In this document: positions 1-13,245 of the stretch, piece after piece | Position numbering within the stretch: the stretch's first letter is position 1 | How the letters are laid out: the number at the start of each line of letters is the position of its first letter | Assembly (NCBI RefSeq): GCF_000003815.2 | Contig: NW_023365730.1 | Coordinates: forward strand, 563,124-624,990 | DNA length: 61,867 bases | Reading direction: 5' to 3' | DNA from: Branchiostoma floridae | Taxonomy: Eukaryota > Chordata > Leptocardii > Amphioxiformes > Branchiostomatidae | The notes under the pieces: generated by a model | Database searches by the model: none | Seen by the model: the letters and a program-made list of their open reading frames with translations, nothing else | Told to the model about the DNA's origin: nothing | Made by a program: the position numbers and the translations under genes

Positions 1-380
1 CTTATGATCACCTGTATACGCCAATCCAGCTAGAAGCTATCTAGATCCGCAATCTGACTTTGGGCTAAAAACTTCGGATGTGTGAAGTAATCTATCAGGT
101 AGGCATCCTTCCTTCTTTACAGATGGTGATCTATACAGAAGTGATATATAGCCAGAGTGATGTTAGATTGGATTGGATCTTTAATATACAATTGGCAGAC
201 TTATCGGCTAGATCACGTCTATAAAATTTACAATCTAAGTCACGATTACAGCGTCAATTAGACACTGAAAGGCATTTATCTTTAAAGTTTCGTTCTGAGC
301 ACTTCAAGAACGTATTTTTTAAAAGCTCAAATCGCCCTGCAGGCCGCTTTTTATTGAGGTCATGGGGGAAGAGGCAATGG

Positions 381-394
381 TATATGTATATAGG

Positions 395-453
<59 letters not shown>

Positions 454-472
454 GTGTGTGTGTGTGTGTATA
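381..472. repeat. (TA)n-(TG)n microsatellite
   Basis: A short TATATA run passes into about 25 TG dinucleotides with one C interruption. Unstable simple repeat. Confidence 0.97.
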
Positions 473-715
473 TAGTAGCTAAAATCTATCCATGTAATGT
501 AGTATGCTATTAGTACAGCACGTGCAAGATGATAAGTGAGTGAGTAAATGAGAGTGATGACTGAATAAGTCATCATGAGTATTAAAGTGAGTGTAGTATA
601 CATGTCCCCAGATGCAGTGCTCAGGTCAGTGCACTGGATCACTTATTCCACAAGTGTACTAGATATGAATATGCTCATCACAACACTGCCGTTTGAGTTG
701 GGTGCTTCTATGTAA

Positions 716-884
716 TCTCCAAGCAGATCCTACGGTAGCATAATATAGTATCAAAAGCTGACAGAGGAGTGAAGCCGGCCTAGGAGTGTGTATGCGTCCG
801 GTGCCCATTTGATTCCTTTTGGCTGACTATACTCTTTGGTCAGCTTTGATGCTATCTTATGGCACCGAAAGATCTGCTTGGAGA
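716..884. mobile_element. TTA-type MITE, copy 1
   Basis: Fold-back element with ends TCTCCAAGCAGATC and GATCTGCTTGGAGA and a subterminal GCATAATATAGTATCAAAAG-like arm. Shares its sequence with copies at 16188, 35390 and 36199. Non-coding; needs a transposase in trans. Confidence 0.88.
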
Positions 885-1141
885 CTACTTCTGTGAATGT
901 CTTTATCATTAGTAGCTGAAAAGAACCTTGTTTCTGTGCAGTTTTATATCTGACACTACATGTCACATGTGGAGAGCCCATGACGCGTTTCCGGTGGAAA
1001 ATTACAGCAAGCAACGCTCAAACACTGGTTGGGAGTCTCACGCGGTGAAAGACGATGTTAAGGCGATTAATTACGTCGTTAAGTAATGGCCATTTATTTC
1101 CGGATGCGTGTCTTAAAATGAATTGGAATCCGCTGCGGAAC

Positions 1142-1972
1142 AGTTTAGTCATTTCACGGTCCTTTGTGTAGGAGACGATTAATTAAAGACTTGTCGGATG
1201 AATATATAGGAGTCGGTGTTGGTGCGTTGATTAAGAGCTATAGTATCACTCAGGGGGTATACAATATATACCGTATATGGTGTGAGGAGCTCCGGCATCA
1301 AAATTCAAAATTAACCCTATTCAGACCGTCATTGTTTTGTCAATCTGGGACGGAGGGTCTGGGACTACATTTTTTAAATAACGTTGTGTATGGCCTCAAA
1401 ATTTTCGTAGAATAATGTAGACATCATAGCTAAAGACTCTAAGAAGTTGGACGTTATTGTAACGTAGTATGACGTAACTATGACGTCATAAATTTGAAAA
1501 TATTCTCGCTGAATCCTGAATATCTTAGTCATTTCACGGCTCTTTGTGCACGGGACGATTAATTAAAGATTTGTCGGATGGAAATAAAGGAGTCGGTATT
1601 GGTGGGTTTATTAAGAGTTGTAGTACTCAAGGGGTATAAATTATGGTGTGAGGCGCTCCGGCATCAAACTTCAAAGTTAACCCTATTCAGACCGCGCCTT
1701 TTCTGTAACTCTTGAATAATTTTTTGTATGGCCACCAAATTTTCGGACAATGATGTAAACATAACATCTTAAGACTCTAAGAAGTTGGACGTTATTGTAA
1801 CATAGTATGATATCAATTTGGCTATACTGGCTGAATCCGGAACATTTCAGTCATTTCACGGTGCGTTGTGCACAGGACGATTAATTAAGACTTGTCAGAT
1901 GGAAATAAAGGAGTCGGTATTGGTGCGCTGATTAAGAGCTGTAGTATCAATCAGTGGCCCCAGGCACCGACT
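1142..1972. repeat. Three-unit tandem duplication
   Basis: Units begin near 1146, 1526 and 1846 with AGTCATTTCACGG, then GGACGATTAATTAA and AGGAGTCGGT. The third unit is truncated. Units differ by indels and many substitutions, so the array is old. Confidence 0.85.
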
Positions 1973-4900
1973 GGAAAGGCGAGCTGCAGGGATCGGAGGC
2001 CTCATTGTACTACAATAAGGCACGACGCTTTACTCTTCAAAAAGAGGTTCGGCGCCGGCGTTTAGGGGATACTTTTTATGCATTTTTGCCTTGCTTTTTA
2101 CTTTGTACGTTTTAGTTCTTTTGGCAGGCGATATGGAGATAACGGTACAAAAAAGCCAACGCAACAAAATTAAGGTCTAAAAACCCATCAAACACAACAG
2201 GAGCGAAATCTATGTCCGGAGAGTAAGGACGGTTCATGGTTCCGACCTAGGCCAGGAACTGACCCTTGCTTCTATCCCTGATGTTACACCATATTGCACG
2301 GTCCTGTACATGTGTCCTAGCTACAGCTGCTTTTGGACTTAAACCAGTGTTCTTTACGATTTTATGTTTCCAAAGCCTGTTTTTCCACCTTGGTCACCTC
2401 AGTACCTTGTAAACATTTGCTGTAACTTGACTTACATGGGAGTAGCAAATGTCGTAGCATTGTCCTTTAAGGAGGTTGATCATAAATCTTGTAGGAATCC
2501 GCAATTACTCTTCATTTCTATGGTTCACTCGAATACACATGTACAGCCTTATATGTAGGTAAAAACTCCCAAAAGCGACTTCTGTGTCAGCAGTACAAAA
2601 TGTGTGAAGCAGACTGGTTGGAAGTAACTTCTAAATGGGAAATATGGAGACCCGACCATTTTCAGTGACGCATATACGACTATACAATAACTTGAGAGCT
2701 ACATGTACCTCTACTTGAGGCAATTGCACTGCATGAAAAGTGGATCTTACCAATAGCGGTAAACACCAGGTACATGTATGCCTGGTAATGTTTACTTTCT
2801 ACCAGATGATATGTCATGTAGTGGATTCTGCCTGAAACGCCCGACCATTTACAAAATCATAATTAGTTCACAGCTTAAGTAATTGCTATTTGGCGTATAT
2901 TATTACCTGGATTCATCGACGTATTTCCAGACTTACCTGGCACTTATGGTTATCGGTAAATCCAACTTTTCGTGCAGTGTTGAGGATTATCTATTCATAA
3001 GTTTAACGTTGGAATGCTGTGTAAAAGTCGACCCTAGGCACCATCCACCCTCCCCGATCCATCGTCCGGAGTGCTCACAAACACGTGTCCTCCGCAAAAC
3101 GGAAAATTAGTCGAGCCTATAATTACGGCCACTCGTCTGGCGACACGCACGAGCGGTGACGAATCGATCCCCAGTTCCTCCATTGTCAGCTCAGGGTTCC
3201 AGCGTTTAACACCGGCGACCTCTGTCTATCTATATCTGGTACAGAATGGTCATGTTGATTTGAATATATGGATGACATCGCGCGCCCATCAATTTTTGTC
3301 CGTTTCCAAAAAAAAAAAAAACGTTTTTCACCATGCTTTTAATGCACAAAGCAGCTGTAAAATACATGCCGTAGATGAAAAGAAACAATAATCAGGAAAC
3401 ATATACTAACGTCAACGTCAATTCCAATGTCAAGGAAGAAGACTGTGAAAACAAAACAAAATGAATCTATTGTTCGGTATTCAACACTCTGTGTTTGTCA
3501 TTTGTTTAGCCTTCCAAACCACTTAGATTTCATAATGGATACAACTTGTTTGGGAAGGTAAACATTTTTTGTACGCTCGCATCAGTTTTGGGATTCCCAG
3601 GGGGCGTCATTCATATAATCAAATCAACATGGCCTAATGGTGGCCTGGCAGCGAGTAATAAGGGCGGTCGTGTCGTCCTCTGTCTACGTCATCTTTGACA
3701 GCTGGACAAAGGATAACGGATTGTATTTCACGTTCACTTTCATTTTAGAATACAGGTGGCTGACAGAGAAAGTTAAGGTTCGGAGGTTTCTATTTTTAGA
3801 GAGGCTGACAGGGAAAGTTCGTTAATAAGGCTGTATTTTTTTGGGGTGGGTGGGGTGTGTCGTGTATTTAAAGAACGGGGGTGGGGTGGTTGTATTGTAT
3901 TGTATTGTATTGGATGAAAGTTCCGAAGATCGTGGATTTGAGGTGCCTTGCTTTATTCCAAGAAACTCAAGCTGAACTGTCGAGGTCCCCGCTGCACTGG
4001 GCCACGCCTACATGTCCTTGTAAATATGTAAATGTTTTACTTACTAACCCGTTAAGATGGTCCTTTGCACAAGTGAAGTACATTTTCCAAGGGCACCACA
4101 TCGGGCCTGTCAAGGAAACCAGAAGCTTAACTTCGAAGTCAACAACCCAAACCATAGGGACATCTCACTACTTTTTATATGTTGATCAGTAAACATCATT
4201 TTGTACATGCTAAATGCGTCATATTGGTGGAAAGTTGAGGGCAAGGGTGATGCTCCCTAATATAATTTTATACCAATTGTAAACACATTTATGTTAAGTA
4301 TACGTTTTACTCCAGCTGGGTTGAAAGTCCATTTAGAAATGATAGCTTAGGCAATAAGTTGCAAGCTGTAATTTTCGCTCGGGTGTCTTCTGCAGTGTAT
4401 GAATTCGTACCAGTCCACGCCGCCACAGGTCTCACCTTTTTAGCAAAGTGTGCACATGGAATACATTTGGTCAAAGTGTAGTCCACTTTTGCTAAGTGAA
4501 CCTCATATATCTTGAATATAGTTTGCAGCAGTCACTTTGATCATTGTGAGTGGTTTCTAGTGTAAAAGGTTTGACAGTGAATTTTGCATTGCGTAAAAGG
4601 TAGCCTTGGAGTAATGGTCTTACATGTAAGTATAGCCATTCGTAAAATCTTTCCTGACCCATTAGGCACTAAGAAAGCTCCCCATAACCTTACAATACTT
4701 ACAATGGTTTTAGGCGAGTTCTCAATCTTGAACTTTATTAGCATGTTGATTGAGTTGTTTGAACTACTAACATCCCATCACCCAGAGCCATTAGCTCCTA
4801 TATGCATTAAGATAATCGCCTTGACGCGTTGAAGTGGGAAAATCATTCACCCAAAGTGCATGGAAAACTCCAACGTATTGAACATTTGGTACCGCTTCTA

Positions 4901-6305
4901 TTAGTCATTGTGTACAGTCTTACTTTGTCAACGTCTTTTCTTCGCCATATTTTAGCTATCACCCATAGCCCTACACTCTCTTCTGTGCGGTGGGTGCCTT
5001 CTTGATGTCTCCCAGATTTAACTAAACTCTGCTTCACCCAAACATTACTGTTTATTCCTGTTCATTTGATGTTCTCTCCTCTTCTTCCTTGTGGGACCTA
5101 GTATAACGCCACCCGAAAGGAGGCATCTTTTTTGTAACTCCTTACAACATCCAGTTTATTTCAGTAGGCGAGAAATATAGTCTATGTAACACAAACTCCA
5201 TGGCTGTAACTGTCCCCTCTCCACAGGAGGCCGGTTGGATGTTAGGCGGGCTGCTATAAGCGGGATTTAATCAGGCTAGCAAGAAATGCATGATTAATAA
5301 ATTTCAATGGTCATTACGGACTTTCCCAAGACTATACCATGCAGAATGCAGTGACTGATTATGATGATGATGAATTGTCATTACGGTCACTTTGTTTTAC
5401 TTATCAGTTCTTTAGATTCTCTCGTGTGTGTTTGGTCGTGTGTGTTTTATCTAATAAATAAAAGAAATGCACAGACGATGTAATATTGTGCACACAGAGT
5501 GATTTAATGAAAGAGTGTAATATTCCTAACATAGATCTAACAGAATGTGCAGTAATAGTTACAAGTATGTGGCAGTAGCTGTGCATCTGGTCTAGCATTT
5601 GTCTGAGGTGAATGCTAATTAAGAATACAAGAAGTACGTTTTTCCATTGTCCGAACACTGGTAAGCTTCATTTTGATACACATTGTGAATCTGAGCATAT
5701 GTGATACATATGTTAGTTATCCTATGTCTTCACCATTCATTACGCAGAAGTCATAAAGAAAAACAGAGCTCAGGTCTTAGAAAAAGATTCGAGAAAGGCT
5801 AAGGTGTCCAGTCAAATAATCGAGAATTTTTCAGCGTTTGAATTTACTGTTCACGATTCCGTTTAAATCTTTGTGACAGTAAACGATTAACAAGTGATGT
5901 AAGCATATCATGATCACACTACGTTTGGTGAAGAAATCAAGTACGACCTTAATATTCTATGTATGTCTGGCACGAAAACTAATGTGTTTATCACAGAGAT
6001 GCATGTCAACGTAAGTACTAATACGCAGATGATACTTAAGTACTGATACGCAAATGTGCATAACAGGAAATGGTGTGCAGAAATTATCAGCAGGGTGACC
6101 ACAGGTGACGAGTGTGCTGTCTGGAAAGAAGTCTGGGGGTCATCTGACGAAACGTGCCTTAGAATAATCTCTCTCCTCTGCTCAATTAGAATTAGTATTC
6201 CTGAAAATGAGAAAAGAAACATATAAGATTTACGAAATGAATAAGATAGACGATGGAAGACATTTTGTGGACCGCACTTATTGAACACATTAGTCATTGT
6301 ACGGA
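1973..6305. other. No gene recognised
   Basis: AT-rich DNA with only short chance reading frames. A (TTGTA)n run sits near 3889-3914 and an A-run near 3309. A motif near 5238-5275 (GCTATAAGCGGGATTTAATC) recurs in diverged form near 56970, so a dispersed repeat passes through. Confidence 0.6.
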
Positions 6306-6974
6306 TAGAGTCGATTCCACATTACCGAGAGGGTATTTCTTGCCTTTTGTTCCCACATTTTGGAAATCTTTATAACATTCTAACAATGATAAGTAACTGT
6401 TTAAAACTATTTATAACATCTGTGTGAAGTTCCAAATATTTTCTATAGTGTCCATACATGTTAGAAACATTTATAATATCAAATACATTATTTCTGTTAG
6501 TTTCTAAACTGTTCCAACATAGATTCATCATTTGTGATCACATGTTCGAACATCGAAACAAAATGGTAAAACTGGGTCAGTGGGCTGGGAAGAGGGCAAT
6601 TCACACATCCCTGCCAAGTACAGGAAATTGTGACTGTCTGGCAGCTTTCACAAAAGAGACACCATTGTCTACAAAAGAAAATCTAAAAATACAAGACCCA
6701 AACAAAAGACCTAGCTTAGCAGCTTGGTTTATGGGGGCAATAAAAGTTTTTATGGAGGAAAAAAATGACGCAAATTGTTGGAACATGTGATCACATTTTC
6801 AAATGTTTCCAACATAAAAAAAATTTAGATAGGTTCAAACATGTTAAAACTTTCATTTTAAATTGTTTGAACAGCTTAGAACTTCAGTGACTGAAATATT
6901 CTTTTACTTAGAATAATTAGAACTTACTACAAATATTATTTCAAAACCCTCTCGGTGACTCGGAATCGACTCTA
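6306..6974. mobile_element. Non-autonomous DNA transposon with TIRs (about 665 bp)
   Basis: Left end TAGAGTCGATTCC and ACCGAGAGGG is inverted at the right end (CCCTCTCGGTGA, GGAATCGACTCTA). TA on both sides is a plausible target duplication. The interior has a second inverted motif (ACATGTTCGAACAT / GAACATGTGATCACAT) and no transposase frame. Confidence 0.7.
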
Positions 6975-8242
6975 GTAAGATCTTCTTCAACTTTACATTT
7001 GGTATGACATTCCAAGAGATTTTGATCTAATTCCCTTTGTTGCTTATGTCACATTTCCAACCCGGGGCCCGACCGGCTCGTCGACTATTCGCCGAAACTA
7101 CAAAAAAAATTGTATACACAAACATGTACGTTTAACGTGTTTTGTTCTCTTCTATCATACGTCTCGTTCCAACATACTACGCGCCGGGTCTGGAAATGTG
7201 ACCTAAGCATCTGTCCTATCTCACCGAGACTCCTTTTTAGGGGGGAGGGATTTAGCCAAACAGGGAGACTATTCCGCAGGAGAAGTAAGGTGGCAAAGTG
7301 ATGCGGTTTATATTTTACTCAATGACATCTAGTGCGCTCTCCCCCCTGTTTGATTAATTCCTACTCTAATATTTGAATAGCATGACCGACTTGAAGCCTG
7401 CGACGGAAACGGAAGGGTGCCTTTTCTACTTCTCTTTCTTCTTTTTCGTTGCCTTTATCTTCCTACATTGTCTGACATATCTTTAAGTAACAGGTGGGCG
7501 ATTTGTTTAATCTCACTCCACGCGAGAACGGCTTGACATTGATGGATCATGCAAGACGAAGTCATTCGTCTTAAGATGCCAGCCCTAGCTGAGTTTTCCA
7601 CCTGGGGGGATGGAACAAGGTGAGTTTGCAACTGATGTTGAGGAATCTCCGCCTACATAAGGTGTTACCTTTCCTTGACACCATGAAGTGTACATGGTCA
7701 CGAATTCCCCGGAGAGGGCACACGGTCATCAAGTTACCTTGAGTCTGAGCCATTTACAATTCATCTTTCAGAACACTTATTTGTTTGTGTTAGTCAGAGT
7801 TGACAAGAGGGAATATGACGGATCACTTGTGGCAAACCTGCTCTTGGGCAGCGGCGTTTAAAGAAACATTTTCTTTCAAAGTTTTCCTTTTTCTTTTGAG
7901 AACAAAGACGGGAAGATAACATGTGACAACTTCTTCAGAAACAACTGTTTCAGATGAAGTTGTTTGATGGTCTTTATAGTCCCTTGCAGCAGAGTTTAAT
8001 CGACTTGGGAAGAATCAGTGCCGCCTGTTTCATAAGATAACTTTATTGGTTGAAGATCATATAAAACAGATTAGGACAAATACATTATGTTTTTCCTGCG
8101 ATTTTATCATAGCGGACTAAGGTTCTCGTAATTTGGATGATACTGGATTCTCGTCATCTACATCTTTTAAGAAATGCTTTAATATTGGAATCGCCAATGA
8201 CTGTTTTCTAAGGGAATGGTTCGTCTTCTTCTCGTGTCACAA
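6975..8242. other. No gene recognised
   Basis: No splice-supported exon, RNA gene or clear element seen on either strand. Confidence 0.5.
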
Positions 8243-8430
8243 TACCCCCCTCACATTAGGCGCGATTCGATCGGACGACCAGTCTGCGAGGTCTGAGTTC
8301 GAGGAGGTATGCCCCTCACGGGAAGGGGGAACTCTGTCATTTTTTCGTCGGCATTAGGATCATGCCTCCTCGTAAATTAGAGCTCGCAGACTCGTCGTCC
8401 GATCGAATCGCGCCTAATGTGAGGGGGGTA
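8243..8430. mobile_element. Near-perfect palindromic MITE
   Basis: Arms of about 60 bases: left TACCCCCCTCACATTAGG and CGCGATTCGATCGGACGAC, inverted at the right end with very few mismatches. CTCGAGGAGG-type inner arms flank a loop of about 50 bases. TA at both outer ends suggests TA target duplication. Confidence 0.88.
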
Positions 8431-10030
8431 TAAAGGAATAGTTGCTATAGATTTATGAGATGTTAAAATAACGTTTATGTCGCTAGTGCACAGCAAATAC
8501 TATTTGTTCCCATGCTTTGAGGACTATGAAATTTACAAAAAAAATAGATGATACACTTTTCTTTAGCTTTGTTTGCGTTACGTATCAAGGCTACATATAT
8601 TCATAAAGCTACACCCCAGGGCACTTTATGTTCTTTCGGTTCTGAACATATGTATTTCCTTATATTTGATAGTCATCTGCATGATTGATGTATGTGTTGG
8701 ATCTATCTTCTGAAGAATCTGACGAAAGAAACATCCCAACCTGGATTAAACTGAAACCTACATATATCTATTCGTTGTTTACTAGGCTGTTAGGAGATGC
8801 ATTGTCACATCTACGCCTACATGCTTTCTTTAAAATACGAAGCTTTAAAGCAGTTTTACTAAAGAGCGTAAAACGTCTTTCAGATTGGACAGTCTGCAAT
8901 TACAGTGGTAAGGGCTTCCATATTTATCTCAAGATTTAGAAACAGTAAGATAAGGCCCTTACATGACCTCGGTTTAAGTGGCAGACGCAACATGTTTCTG
9001 TACGGAAAAAGGCTTTTACCCCATCCTTAATCGATGGTGACATCACTTTTACCGTTGCCTACTTGTTGTCTTGTTGCAATGGGTTTTGAGTAGCGTGATC
9101 ATCACGATTTTAAAGCAGAAAGATGAGCCCGTGCTATGCCATGTGCCTCTAGGCTGATTGAGTGACAACCAAAACCCACACGCCACAGTAGTTCTGATAT
9201 AAAAGTTTGGAATACATCAATTAAAGGTTTCGTAACTACGATCGCTGCGATTGAAGCTTTTTTCTTTTGCGTTCTGGGGTATGAGTGGGCGGTAAGGCAA
9301 CAGAAGAACTTGACACATTCGATGCCCGTGGGTGGATTGAGTGATAGAATAAGCCCACACTCTCTGTGTCAGTTGGAAGGCAGAGACAAGATTTCAATGC
9401 TTCAATGAAGAGTTGCTAACAGTGAATTCTTATTGTTTTCACTATTTATGAGTGACAGAGAAACAAAGGAACACCTGACAGACGCATAGCCAGTGGAATA
9501 TTCAAGTAGCTACCACACTTCGCGGTAAGATTAAATCAATGAAGGGTTGTAACAAAAGACATTGTGGTTCTGAATGGTTGTTTTTGACTTAAGTGTTATG
9601 AGGGGGCGAGTTTGTGAAGCACGACGTGTAGCCAAAAACAGCTGGAGATGACAAGAACACATTCAAGACCTTTCTGTTATTCAGAGACCTTGTTTAAGTA
9701 TGCACCCAACTTTCAATGTCATTTTTACAGCAGTAAAGCACCAAGTTACAGGGTCGATTCAATAACCATGCAAAAAAATACAGGAGGTCATTTTGAAACT
9801 AACTATTCCTTAAAACTTGAAATATTCAGGAATAAGAAGAAGAATTTTAATGATTTTATGTGGCACTATAATCTTATTCCCATTTTAAGCCATTAAGTGA
9901 AGCTGAAGACAATTTTGGATTCCAATAGAAACAAACTTTGGAAAGACAAAGCCAAGACGAAGTGGATGCAAATGACGTATCATTTTTGGCACATCTTCAT
10001 CGACATATCAGACATATGATTGCCGAGACA
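8431..10030. other. No gene recognised
   Basis: Unremarkable AT-rich DNA, downstream of the last recognised CART-like exon. A final CART-like exon, if it exists, would lie here or further left on the minus strand; I could not pick one out. Confidence 0.5.
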
Positions 10031-10137
10031 CTCACGACACATGTTCCGACGGGAAAGCCGTCCAAATCTGCTGTGGCTAAACAATCCTATACGAGAACGA
10101 CAGTCTCTGCCACATAGGACACATCTGGCATATGAAA
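10031..10137 (-). mobile_element. LINE zinc-finger fragment plus duplicated end of CART-like exon 3
   Basis: 10065-10137 on the minus strand encodes ARCVLCGRDCRSRIGLFSHS in one frame, the C-terminal zinc-finger of a LINE protein, also seen at 47667-47760. Beyond it, 10031-10064 repeats the last 34 bases around the exon 3 donor (10138-10171) with two or three changes. The LINE piece therefore sits between two copies of the exon end. Confidence 0.7.
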
Positions 10138-10142
10138 CTCAC

Positions 10143-10274
10143 CACACATTTTCCGACGGGAAAGCCGTCCATGTCGCACATGGTCCTGGCGGGGCATCTG
10201 CACACCATCCTGGGGATCCGCCCTCTCCACTTCCCGTAGCTGGTCTGGCAAACCTTGTCAACTTTTAGGTCGCA
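10143..10274 (-). CDS. CARTPT: CART-like neuropeptide precursor, coding exon 3 (six-cysteine domain)
   Basis: Forty-four open codons between an acceptor (TATGTTTGCAG) and a consensus donor GTGAGT, phase 0 on both sides. The exon opens with CDLKVDKVC and carries six cysteines with spacing x7, x15, x1, x5, x9. The core GRIPRMV then CRCPARTMC matches the CART signature (human ARIGKL then CDCPRGTSC): R-I-x-basic-hydrophobic, then CxCP..T.C. In CART the six cysteines pair I-III, II-V, IV-VI, and the last exon, as I recall, also begins at the first cysteine. CART peptides act outside the cell as appetite and stress neuromodulators. The loops are longer than in vertebrates. Vertebrate CART stops one residue after the last cysteine. 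Here the frame ends KCV at a donor, or reads on for 21 LINE-derived residues to a stop at 10077, so the true C-terminus is unresolved. Alternative: a prokineticin or colipase-type domain, which shares CxC-x5-C-x9-C. Confidence 0.72.
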
Positions 10275-10442
10275 CTGCAAACATAATAGGGAAATTAAGG
10301 GCTATGATAGTGCAAAGAAACTGTGCAATAGAAGATACATAACTATGCAAAGTAGAACGTTCTTCATAGTGTGCTTAGAATATTCAAAGAAACCGAAGAT
10401 GCATGATCATGCAACGCAGAGAGTACTACTAATGTTACAACC

Positions 10443-10495
10443 CTGGTCTAGTAGACCTTGTCAACTTTTAGGTTGCACTGCAAGGACAATAGGTA
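10443..10495 (-). pseudogene. Ghost copy of the start of CART-like exon 3
   Basis: About 50 bases repeat the acceptor and first codons of exon 3, 203 bases upstream of it in gene order. The AG acceptor survives and the frame reads CNLKVDKVY then stops at 10450-10448, with the second cysteine codon changed to tyrosine. If spliced it would truncate the precursor. Confidence 0.7.
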
Positions 10496-10631
10496 CAGAG
10501 TATAGATTAGTAGATAGATAGATGGAAGGATGGCTCAAACGCATACCACATCTTCGCAAAGGGCGCTTGAGACGCTTGCCTTCGATTTAGAAACTTTGTT
10601 TGAACCAACAACTTAAATGTTTGAACCTGTG

Positions 10632-10935
10632 TGGTTTTGGAGCCTGTTGCCAAGTTCTGGGTTTAAATCGCTTTCTTGGCTCTAAAGCATTGTTCAAAGC
10701 TTTAACGTCTTTGGGGGAAGCTTTTCGGCTTTGCCCTGTACTGATCTCATCTTAGACCAACACATCTTAGATTGGGAGCCTGTTGGCAAGTTCTGGATTT
10801 GAATACATGTAGTTCCTTAGGCGCTCTTGTGAAGTTTGTGCTTGGCTCTAAAGCATTGTGCAAAGCTTTCACGTCTTTGGGGGCAGATTTTAGGCTTTGT
10901 CCACTACTGATGTCATCTTAGACCAACGCACCATC
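10632..10935. repeat. Two-unit tandem duplication
   Basis: Units start near 10640 and 10776 (GAGCCTGTTGCCAAGTTCTG) and end with CATCTTAGACCAAC. The second carries about 30 extra bases. Located in CART-like intron 2. Confidence 0.88.
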
Positions 10936-11635
10936 TGCTGGCACCCCTTTGACGACTCTAAGTCTATGACGACACTGAACATCTCCCGGTGATGCTGATG
11001 TGAATCTATAATGGCCTAGACCTATCCCCTGATGTGCTATTTCATCTATTACGTTATCGTAAAGATGTTGGGGATGTGTTTAAGGTCTTTCAGCAAGATT
11101 TTGACTGACCCAGAAGCACATTATTGTCTGATAAATGACCCACATGGGTCAATGTACCTTCGGGAAATTCCACTTCAAGTTTACAGGAATGAAAAAAAAG
11201 CAAATATATACGAACATTTCTTCATTCAAAATGTTTGCTTCTAGATTCGTGAAGTTTTGGACCTGCTTTGTATACTTGAACTGCAAAGACTTTTTCTTTA
11301 ACTCCCAAGCTTGCGAGTGTTTGCAGCTACCTACCATCTAGTCATAAGACCATATTCTTATTGCTAGTTTAAATGATATTCCAAATATGATTTTGACGTC
11401 CTGTGTTCTTATTTTGGCGTCTTATGTTCTCCTAAAGACTCTTGGAGGTGATTACCATTGCTCTCTACTTGTGGCTGAAGAGTAAAACAGATCTTATCTT
11501 TCTCGTTGTATCTAATCCACTGAAGTGTGCAGTTGGCCAAAATTAGCAAGTGGCCTACTGGACCCAGCACATGTCCTTTGTACATTGAACACGATACAAA
11601 TCTTTCTATTTCTATGCTGCCTAAGGAGAGACATC

Positions 11636-12358
11636 AGTTCATAGATGTAAAACTATCATACAGATCTTTCAGCTCTAACATAGACCATATCGTTACACTC
11701 AAAATGTATCTTGTTCCATTTTTAGTTACCCTTTGGGCTAATCCGATTCTGTATAATTTATATATAATTAACTTCCAATGCTCCATCTGACTATCAAATC
11801 ATTCCTTGATATTTGTAGACTGTAAAACCTTGAGAGGTGTTTAATCCCTGTGTGTACGGGTAAAGCCAGTAGTATAAATCCTTTCCGTCATATCATCAAC
11901 CAGCAGATTCATGTATATCTGCAACAAAATGCGGCTCTGGGGTAAGATTCGTAGAAATCAGATAAGGATAATTAGATTACTACTTCACTCACGGATAGTT
12001 CATAAGCGCAAAACTTTCAAACATGTGTTTTAGCTCTAGTGTAGAGACCATCGTTACAACCAAATTTGTCTACTTGTTCTTTCTGTGAGATATCTATCTG
12101 TTGGTAACATTTAGGCTGATTCGATACTTTATCATAATATACTAGCACTCTATATGCATATTACATCATCCCTTGATACTTTTTCGGCTTTAAAATCGTG
12201 AGAGGTGTTAATTCCTGTGTGCTCTGGTATAGCCAATAGTATAAATCCTTTCCGTCATATCATCAACTAGCAGATTCATGTATATCTGCAACATAATGCT
12301 GTTCTGAAGTGAGTTTCGTAGAAATCAGATAAAGATGATTAGTTCCTACTTCATCATG
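11636..12358. repeat. Two-unit tandem duplication, about 361 bp
   Basis: 11636-11995 and 11997-12358 align throughout. The best block is AAATCCTTTCCGTCATATCA, then CAGATTCATGTATATCTGCA. Moderate divergence. Confidence 0.9.
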
Positions 12359-12573
12359 GAGTGTCAAGGATTCTTCGCAGCTAATTCTATCTAAATTGAT
12401 GTTTGGTCTTAGTGCTTATTACCAATATCTGAAATTAAAGCGCACCCAACCATTCTATACTAACCTTTAGAGCTGCGTGTCAGTAATTTTGAAACCTTGA
12501 TTAGCTTCTGTCTAATGAACATGCTGAAACACTTGCCTGTAGGTGATCCAATCTTAAGTTTTAGAGTGAATCT

Positions 12574-13245
12574 GCCGTTATTACCTTGCTTACATTTCCC
12601 TCGCGTGAGCCTGGGGCCGTCAGTTCAATCTCTTTATCGGAAACTTTCAACACCGAAAAGGGCACAGGTCGCAAAATACTCGGTAAAAATCGACAGAAAT
12701 GAGCAGAAGTCTACGTTATCCATACAGTGTCGCGACTTAAGAAAGCCCTGTGCGTACATTTCGGCTCTAAAAACATATGTCAGCTTGAGCTATGAGACTT
12801 TTGTCAGCTGGTTTTAGAATTCCTGACCAGTGTACGCGACTTGTAGCATGCCCCAAGTCACTCCAATCGCAACGTACAATCTCCGTCTCTTCTGAAGACT
12901 TATCGACGAGACTGTATTACAATTAGTGTTACAGAAATCGACGTAATGCATACAGTATCATGACTTTACAAAGTCCTGTGCACACATTTCGGCTCTCAAA
13001 CCATGTCACAAGCTCGAACTATGACAGTTTCGTCCGACTCAGTTGTTGTAAGAATTTATGCATGTGACTTGTGGCATGCCCCAAGTCACTCCAATCGCAG
13101 CGTACAATCTCCGTCTCTTCTGAAGACTTATCGACGAGACTGTATTACACAATTAGTCTTACATTTCCCACAAGACAGTTCAATTCCTTCTGCCTAATCT
13201 CCGTATCGGTAATTATCGACACTACAAAGGGCACGGTTCTTGGGT
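12574..13245. repeat. Tandem duplication, about 228 bp, with partial third unit
   Basis: CATGCCCCAAGTCACTCCAA and TCTTCTGAAGACTTATCGAC occur at about 12847 and 13075. The segment around GTTCAATCTCTTTATCGG at 12620 recurs near 13185, giving a partial extra unit. Confidence 0.9.

Noticed and set aside
10143-10274. Prokineticin or colipase identity for the six-cysteine exon
   Set aside because: CxC-x5-C-x9-C fits those families too, but the RI-x-basic-hydrophobic run, CP..T.C core, exon start at the first cysteine and partner exons favour CART. Kept as the main alternative.
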